In this document: positions 45,323-54,852 of the stretch, piece after piece
How the letters are laid out: every line of letters begins with the position of its first letter
Position numbering within the stretch: the stretch's first letter is position 1
Assembly: GCA_905193225.1 (NCBI GenBank)
Contig: CAJJNV010000007.1
Coordinates: 1 to 64,000, forward strand
DNA: 64,000 bases
Reading direction: 5' to 3'
Origin: an uncultured Oscillospiraceae bacterium
GTDB taxonomy: Bacteria; Bacillota; Clostridia; Oscillospirales; Acutalibacteraceae
Notes under the pieces: model-generated
What the model was told of the DNA's origin: nothing
What the model saw: the letters and a program-made list of their open reading frames with translations, nothing else
Database searches by the model: none
Program-made: the position numbers and the translations under genes

Positions 45323-45834
45323 CATTTGACTTTATAAACCTTTTTGTACAGCGTGCTTTTGATATCTTCGAACTGTTCTTTTGAAATTCTTTTCCCCGAC
45401 GACATTATTTTAAGAGGCAGGGAATTTTGTCCTTGTGAGAGCGGCGGCTGAACATAATCGTAATCGTTAAAAAACATACCGTTGCGCTCGTAAAAGGTTA
45501 TGCGTCGGACGGCCGTTTCTGTTACGGGCGGCTCGACCTCAAGACAGACGGGCACATCGTAGCTTTTCATAAGCTCGCTTAAAATGTCTGCACCTATTCC
45601 GCCGCCCCTTTTTTTCGGGCTGACGGCAAAATGCTCGACATACAAAAACCTTTCGAATTCCCAAACCGCAATAAAGGCGATTATTTTTCCGCCTTCTCTG
45701 CGAACAAAAACCTTATATTCGGGTACCGAAAAAAGCGCCCTTTGTTCCTCCTTTTTGCGTCGCTCGTCCTGTGGAAAGCTTTGGTCCATTATTTCAAAAA
45801 CGCCTTCAAAATCGTTAATATTTATCTGTTCCAT
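45322..45834 (-). CDS. GNAT family N-acetyltransferase
   Basis: 170 residues with the acetyl-CoA binding fold: strand IIAFIAVWEFERFLYVEHFA, then motif A as VSPKKRGGGIGADILSELM (about residues 70-88; the QxxGxG/A-type loop reads RGGGIG) and FYERNGMFFNDYDYVQPP near 115-132. The acceptor substrate is unknown. It begins eight bases after the mnmE stop and is co-transcribed with it. Confidence 0.85.
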   Translation of the reverse strand: MEQININDFEGVFEIMDQSFPQDERRKKEEQRALFSVPEYKVFVRREGGKIIAFIAVWEFERFLYVEHFAVSPKKRGGGIGADILSELMKSYDVPVCLEVEPPVTETAVRRITFYERNGMFFNDYDYVQPPLSQGQNSLPLKIMSSGKRISKEQFEDIKSTLYKKVYKVK

Positions 45835-45842
45835 GTTTCCTC

Positions 45843-47210
45843 CTATTTTCCCACGCAGAAGTTGTGAAACACCCTGTCGGCCACGGCTTCGGTCACCCGC
45901 TCGCCGCTAAGCTCCATAACCGCCGCAATACAGTCGTCGATACAAACCGATACGGCGTCAAGGGTTATGCCCGATTTGAGAGCGGATATGCTTTCTTCAA
46001 GCCGGGTTAATGCTCTTTTTGCACATTCAAGCTGCCGCTCATTTGAAAGCATGGCCGCCGAGGGATCAAAGCTTTGAAGGCTGAATATTTTTTGTATGGC
46101 CGTTTTCAAAAGGCCGAGTGAACCGGGATCCTTCGCAGAAAGACTGACCGTATTTGAAAAGCCTTCCCGGATACTCTGCTCGTCAAGCCTTGCCTCGAGA
46201 TCGGTTTTGTTTATAACCGCCACCGACGGACGTTTTTTGCAGGCGACAATAAGCTCCCTGTCCTCCTCCGACAGCTCCTTTGAACGGTCGAAAACGGCAA
46301 TGACAAGCTGTGCCTGTTCCATTTTTTTCTTCGCCCGATCTATTCCGAATTTTTCCACGGGGTCGTTTGTCTCTCTCAGCCCCGCCGTATCGGAAATTTT
46401 AAGCACCACATCGCCCAAATTCACATACTCGGTTATGACGTCTCTGGTGGTGCCCTCAATGTCGGTAACAATGGCGCTTTCTCTTCCGCAAAGCAGATTC
46501 ATCAGGGTGGATTTTCCTGCGTTTGTACGGCCGACGATAACCGTGTCGACCCCGTTTTTGATTATCTGCCCCGCATCAAAGGAATTTACAAGCGAAGCAA
46601 GGCGTGCTTTGGCCTTTTCAAGCCGTTTTTCAAGCTGTTCGTTTTCCACCTCGGGAATATCCTCCTCGGGAAAATCTGCCCATGCTCCCAGCCACGCCGC
46701 CGCGCCTACAAGCTCCTCCTTTATGTTCGAAAGCTCTCTCGACAGCGCCCCCTCACGGGCAAAAAGCGCAGCTTTGGCCGCATCCTCGCTTTTAGCCCCG
46801 ATAATGTCCATAACCGCCTCGGCCTCGGTCAGATCCATCTTTCCGTTTAAGAAGGCTCTTTTGGTAAATTCACCGGGCTGCGCAATACGGGCGCCCTTTT
46901 CGACGCACAGCCTGAGTATTTTTCTTAAAACCACCGTTCCGCCGTGAGCCGAAAGCTCGACCACATCCTCGCCGGTGTAGCTTTTCGGCGAGGCAAAAAC
47001 CAAGGCAATGGCCTCGTCCACCGGCTCGTTTCCGTCAAAAACACGGCCGTAGAGGGCGTGATATCCCGCCGTCTGTTTAACCGTTTTACCCGATTTTGAT
47101 TTGAACACTTTATCGGCCACATCTCTGGCCTTTTCGCCCGAAATGCGCACGATTCCTATTCCGCCGGCAGAGGGAGCGGTGGATATGGCGGCGATGGTAT
47201 CTGTCATCAA
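45843..47210 (-). CDS. mnmE: tRNA uridine-5-carboxymethylaminomethyl modification GTPase MnmE
   Basis: 455 residues. With MnmG it modifies the wobble uridine of several tRNAs. Order: N-terminal tetrahydrofolate-binding domain (GGIGIVRISGEKARDVADKV), helical domain, then a G domain inserted at about 215-375 with G1 GRTNAGKST, G2 TTRDVI, G3 DTAG and G4 NKTD. The C-terminal catalytic cysteine is present in the final FCVGK. No mnmG is adjacent in the window. Confidence 0.97.
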   Translation of the reverse strand: MMTDTIAAISTAPSAGGIGIVRISGEKARDVADKVFKSKSGKTVKQTAGYHALYGRVFDGNEPVDEAIALVFASPKSYTGEDVVELSAHGGTVVLRKILRLCVEKGARIAQPGEFTKRAFLNGKMDLTEAEAVMDIIGAKSEDAAKAALFAREGALSRELSNIKEELVGAAAWLGAWADFPEEDIPEVENEQLEKRLEKAKARLASLVNSFDAGQIIKNGVDTVIVGRTNAGKSTLMNLLCGRESAIVTDIEGTTRDVITEYVNLGDVVLKISDTAGLRETNDPVEKFGIDRAKKKMEQAQLVIAVFDRSKELSEEDRELIVACKKRPSVAVINKTDLEARLDEQSIREGFSNTVSLSAKDPGSLGLLKTAIQKIFSLQSFDPSAAMLSNERQLECAKRALTRLEESISALKSGITLDAVSVCIDDCIAAVMELSGERVTEAVADRVFHNFCVGK

Positions 47211-47308
47211 TCTGTTTCTTTCCTTTCAAAAAACGCTGAAATGCGCGAAAAAATCTCAGGATCGGCAAAACAAGCATATTTTAAATGCAAAAATCGCCTT
47301 GTGCCGCC

Positions 47309-47899
47309 TTATGCTTTTTTACCCTGTATGACAGTGCCGATGGTCCTGATCAGTCTGACAATAACCGGGCAAAGCAAAACATTGACCGCAAGCTCAAAAA
47401 GGAAATTAAGTCCCACAAAGCCCACGAACATATATGCAACCACATTTGCCGAGCCTGCCGAAACAGCCCATTCCCTTATGGTATCCATAAAGAACACGCT
47501 GCAGCCGAGCAAAAACACCCCGGTATTGACCACCGGAGCTGCCACCGCCGCAAGAACCGTGCCGAGCATGGGATTTTTCTTTTCAAAGGCCTTATAAAGC
47601 AGGCCTGCGCACAGTCCCGCCAAAGCGCCCTTTAACAGACAAATTATCACCGCGCCCACGGGGTTTATGCCCAAAAACAGAGCCGCATCCCCCGAAAGAA
47701 GCACCGCCGCGCCGAAAATCAGTCCGAGAAAGGCTCCCGCGCCCGCTCCGTAAAGCGCCGCGCCCACAACGATAGGCAAAAGCACAAGGGAAACGGAAAA
47801 CGTGCCGAACCGTATTGCTCCGCCCAAAAGCTGGAGAACGATGATCACAGCCGTCATCAGGCCGAGACCGGCAAGGGTTTTTGTGTTTACTTTTTTCAT
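47309..47899 (-). CDS. ECF transporter S component (vitamin-type), substrate unknown
   Basis: 196-residue hydrophobic protein with about six transmembrane segments, the right size for the substrate-capture subunit of an energy-coupling-factor importer. The N-terminal TKTLAGLGLMTAVIIVLQLL and LPIVVGAALYGAGAGAFLGL resemble S components for vitamins or nucleobases. It lacks its own T and A subunits here, which in Firmicutes are usually shared from another locus. The 263-base upstream leader carries repeats but matches no vitamin riboswitch I can recognise, so the ligand is left open. Confidence 0.8.
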   Translation of the reverse strand: MKKVNTKTLAGLGLMTAVIIVLQLLGGAIRFGTFSVSLVLLPIVVGAALYGAGAGAFLGLIFGAAVLLSGDAALFLGINPVGAVIICLLKGALAGLCAGLLYKAFEKKNPMLGTVLAAVAAPVVNTGVFLLGCSVFFMDTIREWAVSAGSANVVAYMFVGFVGLNFLFELAVNVLLCPVIVRLIRTIGTVIQGKKA

Positions 47900-48055
47900 A
47901 AAAATAACCTCCTGCTGCTGTTCCGAAAAAGGATACAGCGCAAATTATTTTCGCCCCGGACCGCTGCGGTCGTCGTTCGGGATGAACGGCTGCCGTCGGC
48001 CCACAGGCCTTTTTAACCGCAATGCGGGTTAAAACATATTTGCTGCGCCCGACAA

Positions 48056-48128
48056 AGAGATACGGTTGATAAGCGACATATGTGTCGGGCAGGTGTAAAA
48101 CGGATATGTGTAAATCGGGCAGGTGTAA
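48056..48128 (-). repeat. Direct and inverted repeats in the leader of the ECF S component
   Basis: TCGGGCAGGTGTAA occurs twice on the plus strand with a 30-base period (48085-48098 and 48115-48128). A CGCCCGAC segment near 48046-48054 can pair with GTCGGGC of the first copy. The remainder of the leader (47940-48020) is GC-rich and foldable, including a GACCGCAGCGGTC palindrome. Confidence 0.55.
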
Positions 48129-48162
48129 GGTGTAAAATACAATTTGTTGCTCCAATCGGTTT

Positions 48163-51100
48163 TTAAAGCTCGCGCAGTCCGACGCTTGCCTGAAGAATTA
48201 CAAGAGCGTCGCTTACCGAGATTTCTCCGACATCCCGATCAACATCCGAAAGGGCAAACGACAGCTGCCCGAGATTTATAAGTCCAACCGCCTGCTGAAG
48301 TGCCTTTAATGCGTCGCTTACCGTAACGCTTCCGTCAAGATCGGCATCTCCGAGACGGGGCTCACCATCGACTGCGATGTATTTTTTCTGCGCCGTGTTA
48401 TATGCCGAATCAACACACACCACAGATATTATATCACCTTTTTGCTTGTTTGTACAATAAAAATATCTGTCAAATACGCTCGAGCCGAAGCCGATTTGCA
48501 CAAATATCCCGTCCACCGAAAGATTTATGGGGAAATAATCTCCGTCGGCAGCCGAAATTCTAAACTTTCCGGCATAATCGGAAAGGAGGCAAAGACCGTC
48601 AAACTGCCCGTCAAGCCGTTTGCTCAGCCAATCGGGCAGGGAGCTTTTCTTTAAATCGGTCTCTGTTATCGGAGGATCCGGGTCATAAGTCAGCATGACC
48701 GAACGCTGAGCCACGGTTCTGCCGTGCTTTTCGGCTGTGAAAATCATTCTTTTGTATTTGCCCTGCGAAAGGCCCGCCTCCACAGCAAATCTTTTCTGTT
48801 CATCAAGAGCCGCCATATATATTTCCGACTGAGCTTTTCCGTCCTCAAAGCGGTAAAGGATGCAATCGGCGTCGACGTTCAGCTTTCCCAAAACCGTTTG
48901 ATAAATTTCGGCAGAGGGCTGCTCCTGCTCGGTACCGAAGGCCTTCCACGCTCCGTACACATCATAAAGAGCAATGTCATCATCGGAAAAATCCACACCT
49001 TCAAAAACATTGTCGGAAGGTCCGCCGGTACCGTCATTGTTATAAGAATCATCGGGTGCATCGGCACCGCCGTTATCGGAATTGCCATTGTTATCGGAAT
49101 TGTCGTCGGTCACAAAGAAGGGCAGAGAATGTCTCTCGATCCTTGCCCCCTCAAAGCAAAGCTTTGTTTCGATGACGGCGATATATTCCCCGCCTTCAAG
49201 ACTGTAAATCTCGCCTGTTTGCGCATCGTATCCCATGGGAGAAAACCCGAGGCCGTAGGAATAAAGAGCCGCCTTTTCGGTCACCGGGTCGGAGTCCTCG
49301 ACATCATAAAGCTCGCTGTACTGATCCCTTACCGCAAGGGCGCAGTAGGCAGCGTTTGATATAAACTCCATATTATCGGAATAAATGTCCACCTTGACAT
49401 ATTCGGCCGAACGGAGCTGGAAAAAGAACGGGAAAAGGAAATCGTTTACCCCGTCGCCGTTGGCCGAAATGACGGAATTTTCAACATACCCGTCGCCGTC
49501 AAAGGAATAAAGCGAAAGGCCTGTTTCGTCGTCTCTCGTGCTGATGACCGGATCCTTGTCCCATTGTCCGTAATATCCGAGATAGGGGCAGGAGATGACA
49601 TTTCCGTTTCCCTCAAAGCAGAGGTGACCGGTAATATAGACCTCCTCCGGTACATTTTCCCCCACAATAAGCTCGGCCGAAAATTCAACGCTTCCGCCTG
49701 CGGGCACGGTAATCTCGTTTTGTTTAATGTCAAGACCGGTGTCTCTGTACTGTGCGCGGTCTGTCGATGTTTCGGCATATTCGTTTTTTGAAAAGACCGA
49801 AAGGGTCACATCGCTGTTTGAATAATTTTTGAGCGTCACCGCAACATTAACGGCATCGGTTTTTGAAATCTGCCCAAGTTCTATAAGCCCGGTTCCGCTT
49901 TGCGAAAAGGCCGCAACATTATTTTTAAGGGTCTGCCGCACATTGAGCTTTCCCGCCGCCTGTTTAAAGTTAAAATCGTCGATGGGATCGGCCCCGTTTT
50001 CGAGAAGCACCGCGGCAAGAGAGGCCGCCTGCCCACCGTCGTTTGTCAGGCTCTTTGCTTTTTTTATAGCCAAAGCAGCAGCCGCGACGGTTATTGGCGA
50101 TGCAAAGGATGTGCCCGATCCTTCGGAATATCCCTCGTTATCGGCACCCATTACCGACACACCGTCGGCCACAAGATTATTGCCGAAGGAAAGATCGCTG
50201 TTAGGGCCGAAGGAGGAAAATGAGGCCATTTTTCCGTTGCTCGAAATTGCCCCAACCGAAAGAGCGTTTTTAAGATCACCCGGGGTTGACATAACTCCGC
50301 TGTCGTTTCCGGTGTCAATCTTACTGTTGACATTACCCTCGTTTCCGGCTGCCGCCACCACCAAAACGCCGTTCTTTTCGGCATAATCAACGGCCGCGGC
50401 ATAGCTGCTCTGATTATCGGAAATTCCGCCGTATCCCCCGAGGCTTAAATTTATAACGTCCGCCCCGATATCCACTGCATCGGTAACGGCCTTTGAAATC
50501 AGAAAATCCGATGTTTGTTCGGATTTATCGGAAAAGACCCTCATCAAAAGAAGCTGAGCATTTTTGGCATAGGAGCGAAGGGTATCGCTGTTACCCGCCG
50601 CGAGAGACGCAACCTTCATACCGTGGGAGCCGCCGCCTTTTTCCGTCATTTCATAATTTGCGTCGGCATAGTTGAAGTAAAAGGGAATTTTTCGATTATA
50701 ATATTTCCCGTAGCCGAGCTTATCAACGGCTTTTTTTGCGTCTTCCTCCGTTATGGCAACGGCCGTTCCGTTATCGAGGGTCATGGTTTCGTGGTCGAGA
50801 TTAAATCCTGTGTCGATAACGGCGATGACCGTTCCTGCGCCGTCGTCGGAGATCTCATAGGTTTCGGGGCTTTGAGTGACGGCTGATTTTTCGGTCACAG
50901 GACGCGGCTTTTGCACCGTTCCCGGAACATAAAAGCTTTTGACAAAACCGAGATTCTCGGCCTTAACAAGCTCTTTTGCCTTTCCCTTAACGGTCACCGA
51001 AAAAAGAGCGGAATTTACCGAAATCACCTTGACACCGGTGTTTTTTATTTCTGAAAGCGCCGCCGAAAAATCCGAGCCCTGATCAACGGTCAGATTGACC

Positions 51101-51267
51101 GTTTTTTCATTTCGTCCCCGTTCGTCGCTGTCGTAAGCCGTTTTTTCGGAAGCATCGGCATAGGCCGCCCTCTCGGTCTCCGCAACAGCCGCCGAAAAAT
51201 CCGAGCGAAGGCAGCCCGTTCCGACTGCCAGGGCAAGGGAAAGCACAAGGGAAATCAACCTTTTCAT
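48163..51267 (-). CDS. Subtilisin-like (S8) secreted protease with dockerin type I module
   Basis: 1034 residues with signal peptide. An I9-like propeptide (about 55-115, FSAALSEIKNTGVKVISVNS) precedes the S8 domain, whose catalytic triad is intact: Asp152 in VIDTGFNLDHE, His215 in GSHGMKVASLAAG and Ser387 in GSGTSFASP, plus the oxyanion Asn in AAAGNEG. Fn3-like beta domains follow (about 450-720, as in C5a-peptidase/lactocepin types), then an Asn/Asp/Gly linker near 725-755, another beta region and a C-terminal dockerin (about 970-1034, DADLDGSVTVSDALKALQQA and DVDRDVGEISVSDALVILQA). It is extracellular and probably scaffold-docked. Confidence 0.92.
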   Translation of the reverse strand: MKRLISLVLSLALAVGTGCLRSDFSAAVAETERAAYADASEKTAYDSDERGRNEKTVNLTVDQGSDFSAALSEIKNTGVKVISVNSALFSVTVKGKAKELVKAENLGFVKSFYVPGTVQKPRPVTEKSAVTQSPETYEISDDGAGTVIAVIDTGFNLDHETMTLDNGTAVAITEEDAKKAVDKLGYGKYYNRKIPFYFNYADANYEMTEKGGGSHGMKVASLAAGNSDTLRSYAKNAQLLLMRVFSDKSEQTSDFLISKAVTDAVDIGADVINLSLGGYGGISDNQSSYAAAVDYAEKNGVLVVAAAGNEGNVNSKIDTGNDSGVMSTPGDLKNALSVGAISSNGKMASFSSFGPNSDLSFGNNLVADGVSVMGADNEGYSEGSGTSFASPITVAAAALAIKKAKSLTNDGGQAASLAAVLLENGADPIDDFNFKQAAGKLNVRQTLKNNVAAFSQSGTGLIELGQISKTDAVNVAVTLKNYSNSDVTLSVFSKNEYAETSTDRAQYRDTGLDIKQNEITVPAGGSVEFSAELIVGENVPEEVYITGHLCFEGNGNVISCPYLGYYGQWDKDPVISTRDDETGLSLYSFDGDGYVENSVISANGDGVNDFLFPFFFQLRSAEYVKVDIYSDNMEFISNAAYCALAVRDQYSELYDVEDSDPVTEKAALYSYGLGFSPMGYDAQTGEIYSLEGGEYIAVIETKLCFEGARIERHSLPFFVTDDNSDNNGNSDNGGADAPDDSYNNDGTGGPSDNVFEGVDFSDDDIALYDVYGAWKAFGTEQEQPSAEIYQTVLGKLNVDADCILYRFEDGKAQSEIYMAALDEQKRFAVEAGLSQGKYKRMIFTAEKHGRTVAQRSVMLTYDPDPPITETDLKKSSLPDWLSKRLDGQFDGLCLLSDYAGKFRISAADGDYFPINLSVDGIFVQIGFGSSVFDRYFYCTNKQKGDIISVVCVDSAYNTAQKKYIAVDGEPRLGDADLDGSVTVSDALKALQQAVGLINLGQLSFALSDVDRDVGEISVSDALVILQASVGLREL

Positions 51268-51402
51268 AAAGCACCTCTTTCAAAACGCATCGCTTCAATA
51301 CGCCGCTGTGTTGTATTATTACAAGCTTCAATTTGTTTTCGCCATTTTTTTAATTTCGGTTTTGAAACCCTCCGACACACAAATAATACCTTTTCGGCAA
51401 TT

Positions 51403-52224
51403 TTAAAACTCGCCCGACACGCGGGAATAATGATACAAATATTGTTGGGCAATGCCGGCATAAGGCGAAAACCTTTCGGGAAGTCCCTTAGGAAAAAGCT
51501 CGGCCATAACCCTTTTTATCCACACATCGCTTGGAAAGGCATCCATTCTCCCCATGGAGAAAAGCAGTACGCAATCGGCCACCTTTTTGCCCACCCCTTT
51601 GATTTTGCAAAGCTCGGCTTCTGCATCTTCAAGAGGCATATCGGCCGGAATGTTGAGAGAGACCTCTCCCCCCGCCACCTTTTGTGCGGCGTCCATAAGG
51701 TATTTGACCCTGAATCCCGCCCTTAGCGGTGCAAAATCCTCGGCCGTCATCCGAGCCACCGCAGCCGCATCGGGAAAGGAATATTCCCCATCGGAAAGAG
51801 GTTTTCCCGCCGTTTCGCAAAACCTTCTGATAATGCCCTTTATGCGTGGAATGTTGTTGTTTTGGGAAATGATAAAGGAACAAAGTGTCTCAAAGGGCTG
51901 CTGATTGAGAATATGTATTCCCGCGGCATATTTTGAGGCTACCTTGAACCGATCGTCCTCGGTTAATATTTCGTCGATTTTTTTATAGTCCCGCTCAAAA
52001 TCGAAATAATGGGAAAACACATTTTCAAACTCTTCTTTTGATATGTTAAGCTCAAGCTCTTTTTCGGTTTCCCTTATTTTAAGCACCCTGCCGAAAGCCA
52101 CTCCCTGCCACATTCCGTCTTTTTTTTCAAAGCGGAAGCACTGGCCGCAGTCGAGGGTGCGGTCGAGAGAGAAAAACTCGGGTTTTTTTATTTTTAGGGA
52201 TTTTTGTTTTTCCATAACGGTCAT
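51403..52224 (-). CDS. 8-oxoguanine DNA glycosylase (OGG1-type, HhH-GPD)
   Basis: 273-residue base-excision repair enzyme. The N-terminal TBP-like domain has FFSLDRTLDCGQCFRFEKKD. The helix-hairpin-helix is CKIKGVGKKVADCVLLFSMG (about 210-229), with the catalytic lysine position in GKKVADC and the conserved aspartate in FPSDVWIKRVM. It removes 8-oxoguanine and cuts the strand in the family. The end overlaps the GNAT start by four bases, so it belongs to a leftward operon with that gene and the polysaccharide deacetylase. Confidence 0.9.
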   Translation of the reverse strand: MTVMEKQKSLKIKKPEFFSLDRTLDCGQCFRFEKKDGMWQGVAFGRVLKIRETEKELELNISKEEFENVFSHYFDFERDYKKIDEILTEDDRFKVASKYAAGIHILNQQPFETLCSFIISQNNNIPRIKGIIRRFCETAGKPLSDGEYSFPDAAAVARMTAEDFAPLRAGFRVKYLMDAAQKVAGGEVSLNIPADMPLEDAEAELCKIKGVGKKVADCVLLFSMGRMDAFPSDVWIKRVMAELFPKGLPERFSPYAGIAQQYLYHYSRVSGEF

Positions 52225-53093
52225 TTTTGTTCCCTCCAGACGGCCGAAAAAGGCTTGTCAAGCAACGCGGTGATTTCAAATCCCGCCCTTTGATAAAGCT
52301 TTGTGAGACGGGGGTTTTCGGTCAGAAGATATAACGGCTTGCTGCAATTTTTCTCGTGTTCAAAAGCGGCAAAGCCAACGGTTTTTTCGGCAAATCCGCA
52401 ATGCCTGAATCCCATACCGGTAAAGACATTGGTAAGTCGGCAAAGCTCTTTTCCCTCTTCAATCGTGCAAATGCTCACTCCGTCTCCGAAAAGACGGCCG
52501 ACAAAGAAGTGCGCTTTTTGCGACAAACAAAGCCTGTTCACCGTTCTTTGAATGTACTCGCTGTCGGTGCCGAAAAGGGTTTTGCAAAGCTCGCTGCCAA
52601 AGTAATTTTCTCCGGAGACCGAAAGAGGCCCTTGCTTTTTTTGCACGGCAGGATTGGTCTTTATCATACAAACAACCCGGTTTTCAAAGCGGTCCGGATG
52701 GTCAGAAAATTCGTCGCCCGGTGCCTCTTTAAGAATGCTTTTAAAAACACCGGCCGCCTTCCTTTCGGCCTCGCTTTGTTTGGCCTTATGCCTGTATTCA
52801 CGGAAAAAGCCCGCCCTTTCAAGGGCCTTTATCTGATTCTCGCCCGTAAGCCCGCAAAAAGGGGTCTCTATTCTCGGCAAAAGACTCTTTGAAAGGTAAA
52901 AGTCCCTTGTCTGCACAGCCGCCTTAAAAAGGTCGGTGCCCGGGTCGGTTATGACGGCGTGGTTTGCGCTGATACAGGCGGGATTATGCTCATCAAAAAA
53001 CAAAATGCCCCAGTCGGTTTTTTCACAATCTGCAAAATTAACAGGGGCATATATCTCATTTTCTATTATTTTTTCAATTATTTTTTCGTCCAT
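52221..53093 (-). CDS. GNAT-like acetyltransferase of unknown substrate
   Basis: About 290 residues. The C-terminal part carries a GNAT-like pattern: CTIEEGKELCRLTNVFTGMG, then AEKTVGFAAFEHEKN and LYLLTENPRLTKLYQRAGFE with the typical YxRxGF ending (about 245-275). The N-terminal 130 residues look like a second, degenerate copy of the same fold. The ATG at 53093 follows GAGGTG; a GTG two codons earlier is the alternative. Function is open. Confidence 0.65.
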   Translation of the reverse strand: MDEKIIEKIIENEIYAPVNFADCEKTDWGILFFDEHNPACISANHAVITDPGTDLFKAAVQTRDFYLSKSLLPRIETPFCGLTGENQIKALERAGFFREYRHKAKQSEAERKAAGVFKSILKEAPGDEFSDHPDRFENRVVCMIKTNPAVQKKQGPLSVSGENYFGSELCKTLFGTDSEYIQRTVNRLCLSQKAHFFVGRLFGDGVSICTIEEGKELCRLTNVFTGMGFRHCGFAEKTVGFAAFEHEKNCSKPLYLLTENPRLTKLYQRAGFEITALLDKPFSAVWREQK

Positions 53094-53100
53094 AAACACC

Positions 53101-54243
53101 TCAGTTATTTACGCTGTGATGCACCGGAGGAGTATCCTTGGTGATTGCGGCAAAACCGTATCCCGCATCTTTATAAAACTGAATGATTTGGGGAAGTGCC
53201 TCGGCAGTAGTTCTTTTGGCATCGGTGTCGTGCATAAGCACCACCATTGTCGGCGCCGATGTTCCGCCTTTTCTTATGCTGTTCATTATCTTGTCCACCG
53301 CAACATTGTTCCCTGTGGCGTCTCCCGAATCGGAATTCCAGTCAAAATAAGAATATCCCTTTTCCTCCACCTGCTTCGTAAGCTCGGTCATAATTCCTTT
53401 GCAGTAGCCTTTGCTTACGGTATTGGAGGAACCTCCGGGGAACCGAATGATGCTGCATTTTTCGCCGATTATATTTTCCACCGCGTCGCTTATTTTCTGA
53501 AGGTCGGCAAAAAATGCGTCGGTGGATCTGTATACATCGTCGTATTCGTGACTGTAGGTGTGAAGGGCTACGGTGTGTCCCTCCTCCTTTTCCCTTTTAA
53601 CAAGCTCCAGCCTGCTCGAACGGCCTATGACAAAAAATGTGGCCTTAACACCGGTTTCTTTAAGAATATCAAGAATTCTTTCGGTGTTGTTTGAGGGGCC
53701 GTCGTCGAATGTGAGATAGCACGTTTTTGTGTTGTTTCCGTTTTTAATGCCGTTTTTCTTGGCGGCAAGCTGAGCCTCAAGCTCGGATATTCTCGATTCG
53801 TATTCTCCGATTTTTTTGTCCTTTTCGGCATTGTCCTGTTCAAGGCGGCTGATAAGGTCGTCCCTCTCATCGGGGGCAGATGAGGAAACCTGCTGATCGT
53901 CCTCATTTTTCCCTTTATTGTTGCCAAACGACTGCACGGCAGCAACCACAAGCACCGCCGCAAGAAGCAGTGCTACAAGCCCTATTATTATGGGGCGGGC
54001 GTTGCGTCCGATACTTTTGACCACAGCTTTTTTGCCGCTTTTTTTCTTTTTGTTTTTAGAAGGAACATTTCTCGGCTCGATATATGTGCGATGAGAGTTG
54101 CCCGAGCGGTTTTTGCCGCTTTTTCCCTCGCTAAAATATTCCTGCCAGGCTTCGTCCGAGCGCTGTTTTCTGAAGTTTTTGTCGTTATCATCGTAAGGCA
54201 TCAAAGCGTCTCCCATCAGCTTTAATTGTAAGTCATCATTCAT
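53101..54243 (-). CDS. Membrane-anchored polysaccharide deacetylase (NodB domain)
   Basis: 380 residues: a basic cytoplasmic N-terminus, one transmembrane helix (IIIGLVALLLAAVLVVAAVQ, about 83-102), a coiled coil (about 130-165, ISRLEQDNAEKDKKIGEYES) and an extracellular CE4 domain from about 180. Catalytic motifs are present: TFDDGPSNN, HTYSHEYDD, RFPGGSS, DWNSDSGD and LMHD. The family deacetylates peptidoglycan GlcNAc or MurNAc. The start at 54243 follows AAAGGA, and a longer frame by 12 codons lacks a ribosome site. Confidence 0.9.
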   Translation of the reverse strand: MNDDLQLKLMGDALMPYDDNDKNFRKQRSDEAWQEYFSEGKSGKNRSGNSHRTYIEPRNVPSKNKKKKSGKKAVVKSIGRNARPIIIGLVALLLAAVLVVAAVQSFGNNKGKNEDDQQVSSSAPDERDDLISRLEQDNAEKDKKIGEYESRISELEAQLAAKKNGIKNGNNTKTCYLTFDDGPSNNTERILDILKETGVKATFFVIGRSSRLELVKREKEEGHTVALHTYSHEYDDVYRSTDAFFADLQKISDAVENIIGEKCSIIRFPGGSSNTVSKGYCKGIMTELTKQVEEKGYSYFDWNSDSGDATGNNVAVDKIMNSIRKGGTSAPTMVVLMHDTDAKRTTAEALPQIIQFYKDAGYGFAAITKDTPPVHHSVNN

Positions 54244-54364
54244 CCGCGCTGTCCTTTTAAACAGGTACGGCATCGTCATCTTTGATTATATCAAAATCAC
54301 AATGTTTTGTAAACAGGAAAAGTTTTAAAATATCGTAAACGTCCTGCGTTTTTTCTTTTAAAAA

Positions 54365-54796
54365 CTATTTTCCGGTCGAACCGAAACCGCCCTCGCCCCT
54401 GTCGGTCTCGTCAAGCTCGCTTACCTCGGTAAATTCAGGCGCAAGGAAGGGTGCAATGACGATTTGGGCAATTCTTTCACCCTTTTTCACAAGCTTTTTC
54501 TGCCCCGACTGATTGTAAAGAGCCACCTTTATTTCTCCGCGGTAGTCGCTGTCGATAACACCAACCTTATTGGCGGGAGCAAGCCCTTCTTTGCAGGCAA
54601 GACCGCTTCTTGCATACACAAGTCCGACATATCCTTCGGGAATTTCCATTGCTATTCCCGTACCGATCATAACCGTCTGCCTATCCTCGATATACAGGTC
54701 GTTTTCGGCCGAATAGAGATCTGCTCCGGCAGCGTATTTAGAACCTCTTGTGGGAACAACGGCATTATCTTTAAGTTTTTTTATTTTTATGTTCAT
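54365..54796 (-). CDS. dut: dUTP diphosphatase
   Basis: 143-residue trimeric dUTPase that hydrolyses dUTP to dUMP. All five family motifs are visible: AGADLYSAEND, YARSGLACKEGL, GVIDSDYRGEIKV, GERIAQIVIAPF and the C-terminal RGEGGFGSTGK arm. It reads away from nadB and has its own upstream promoter region. Confidence 0.97.
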   Translation of the reverse strand: MNIKIKKLKDNAVVPTRGSKYAAGADLYSAENDLYIEDRQTVMIGTGIAMEIPEGYVGLVYARSGLACKEGLAPANKVGVIDSDYRGEIKVALYNQSGQKKLVKKGERIAQIVIAPFLAPEFTEVSELDETDRGEGGFGSTGK

Positions 54797-54852
54797 TTGC
54801 TATCCCTCATTTTCATTTTTTCTTTAAGACCTTAACATCTTATTTTCATTGT

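Noticed and set aside
47900..48162. Known vitamin riboswitch in the ECF leader
   Set aside because: None of the conserved cores of FMN, TPP, cobalamin, folate or preQ1 aptamers could be matched by eye.
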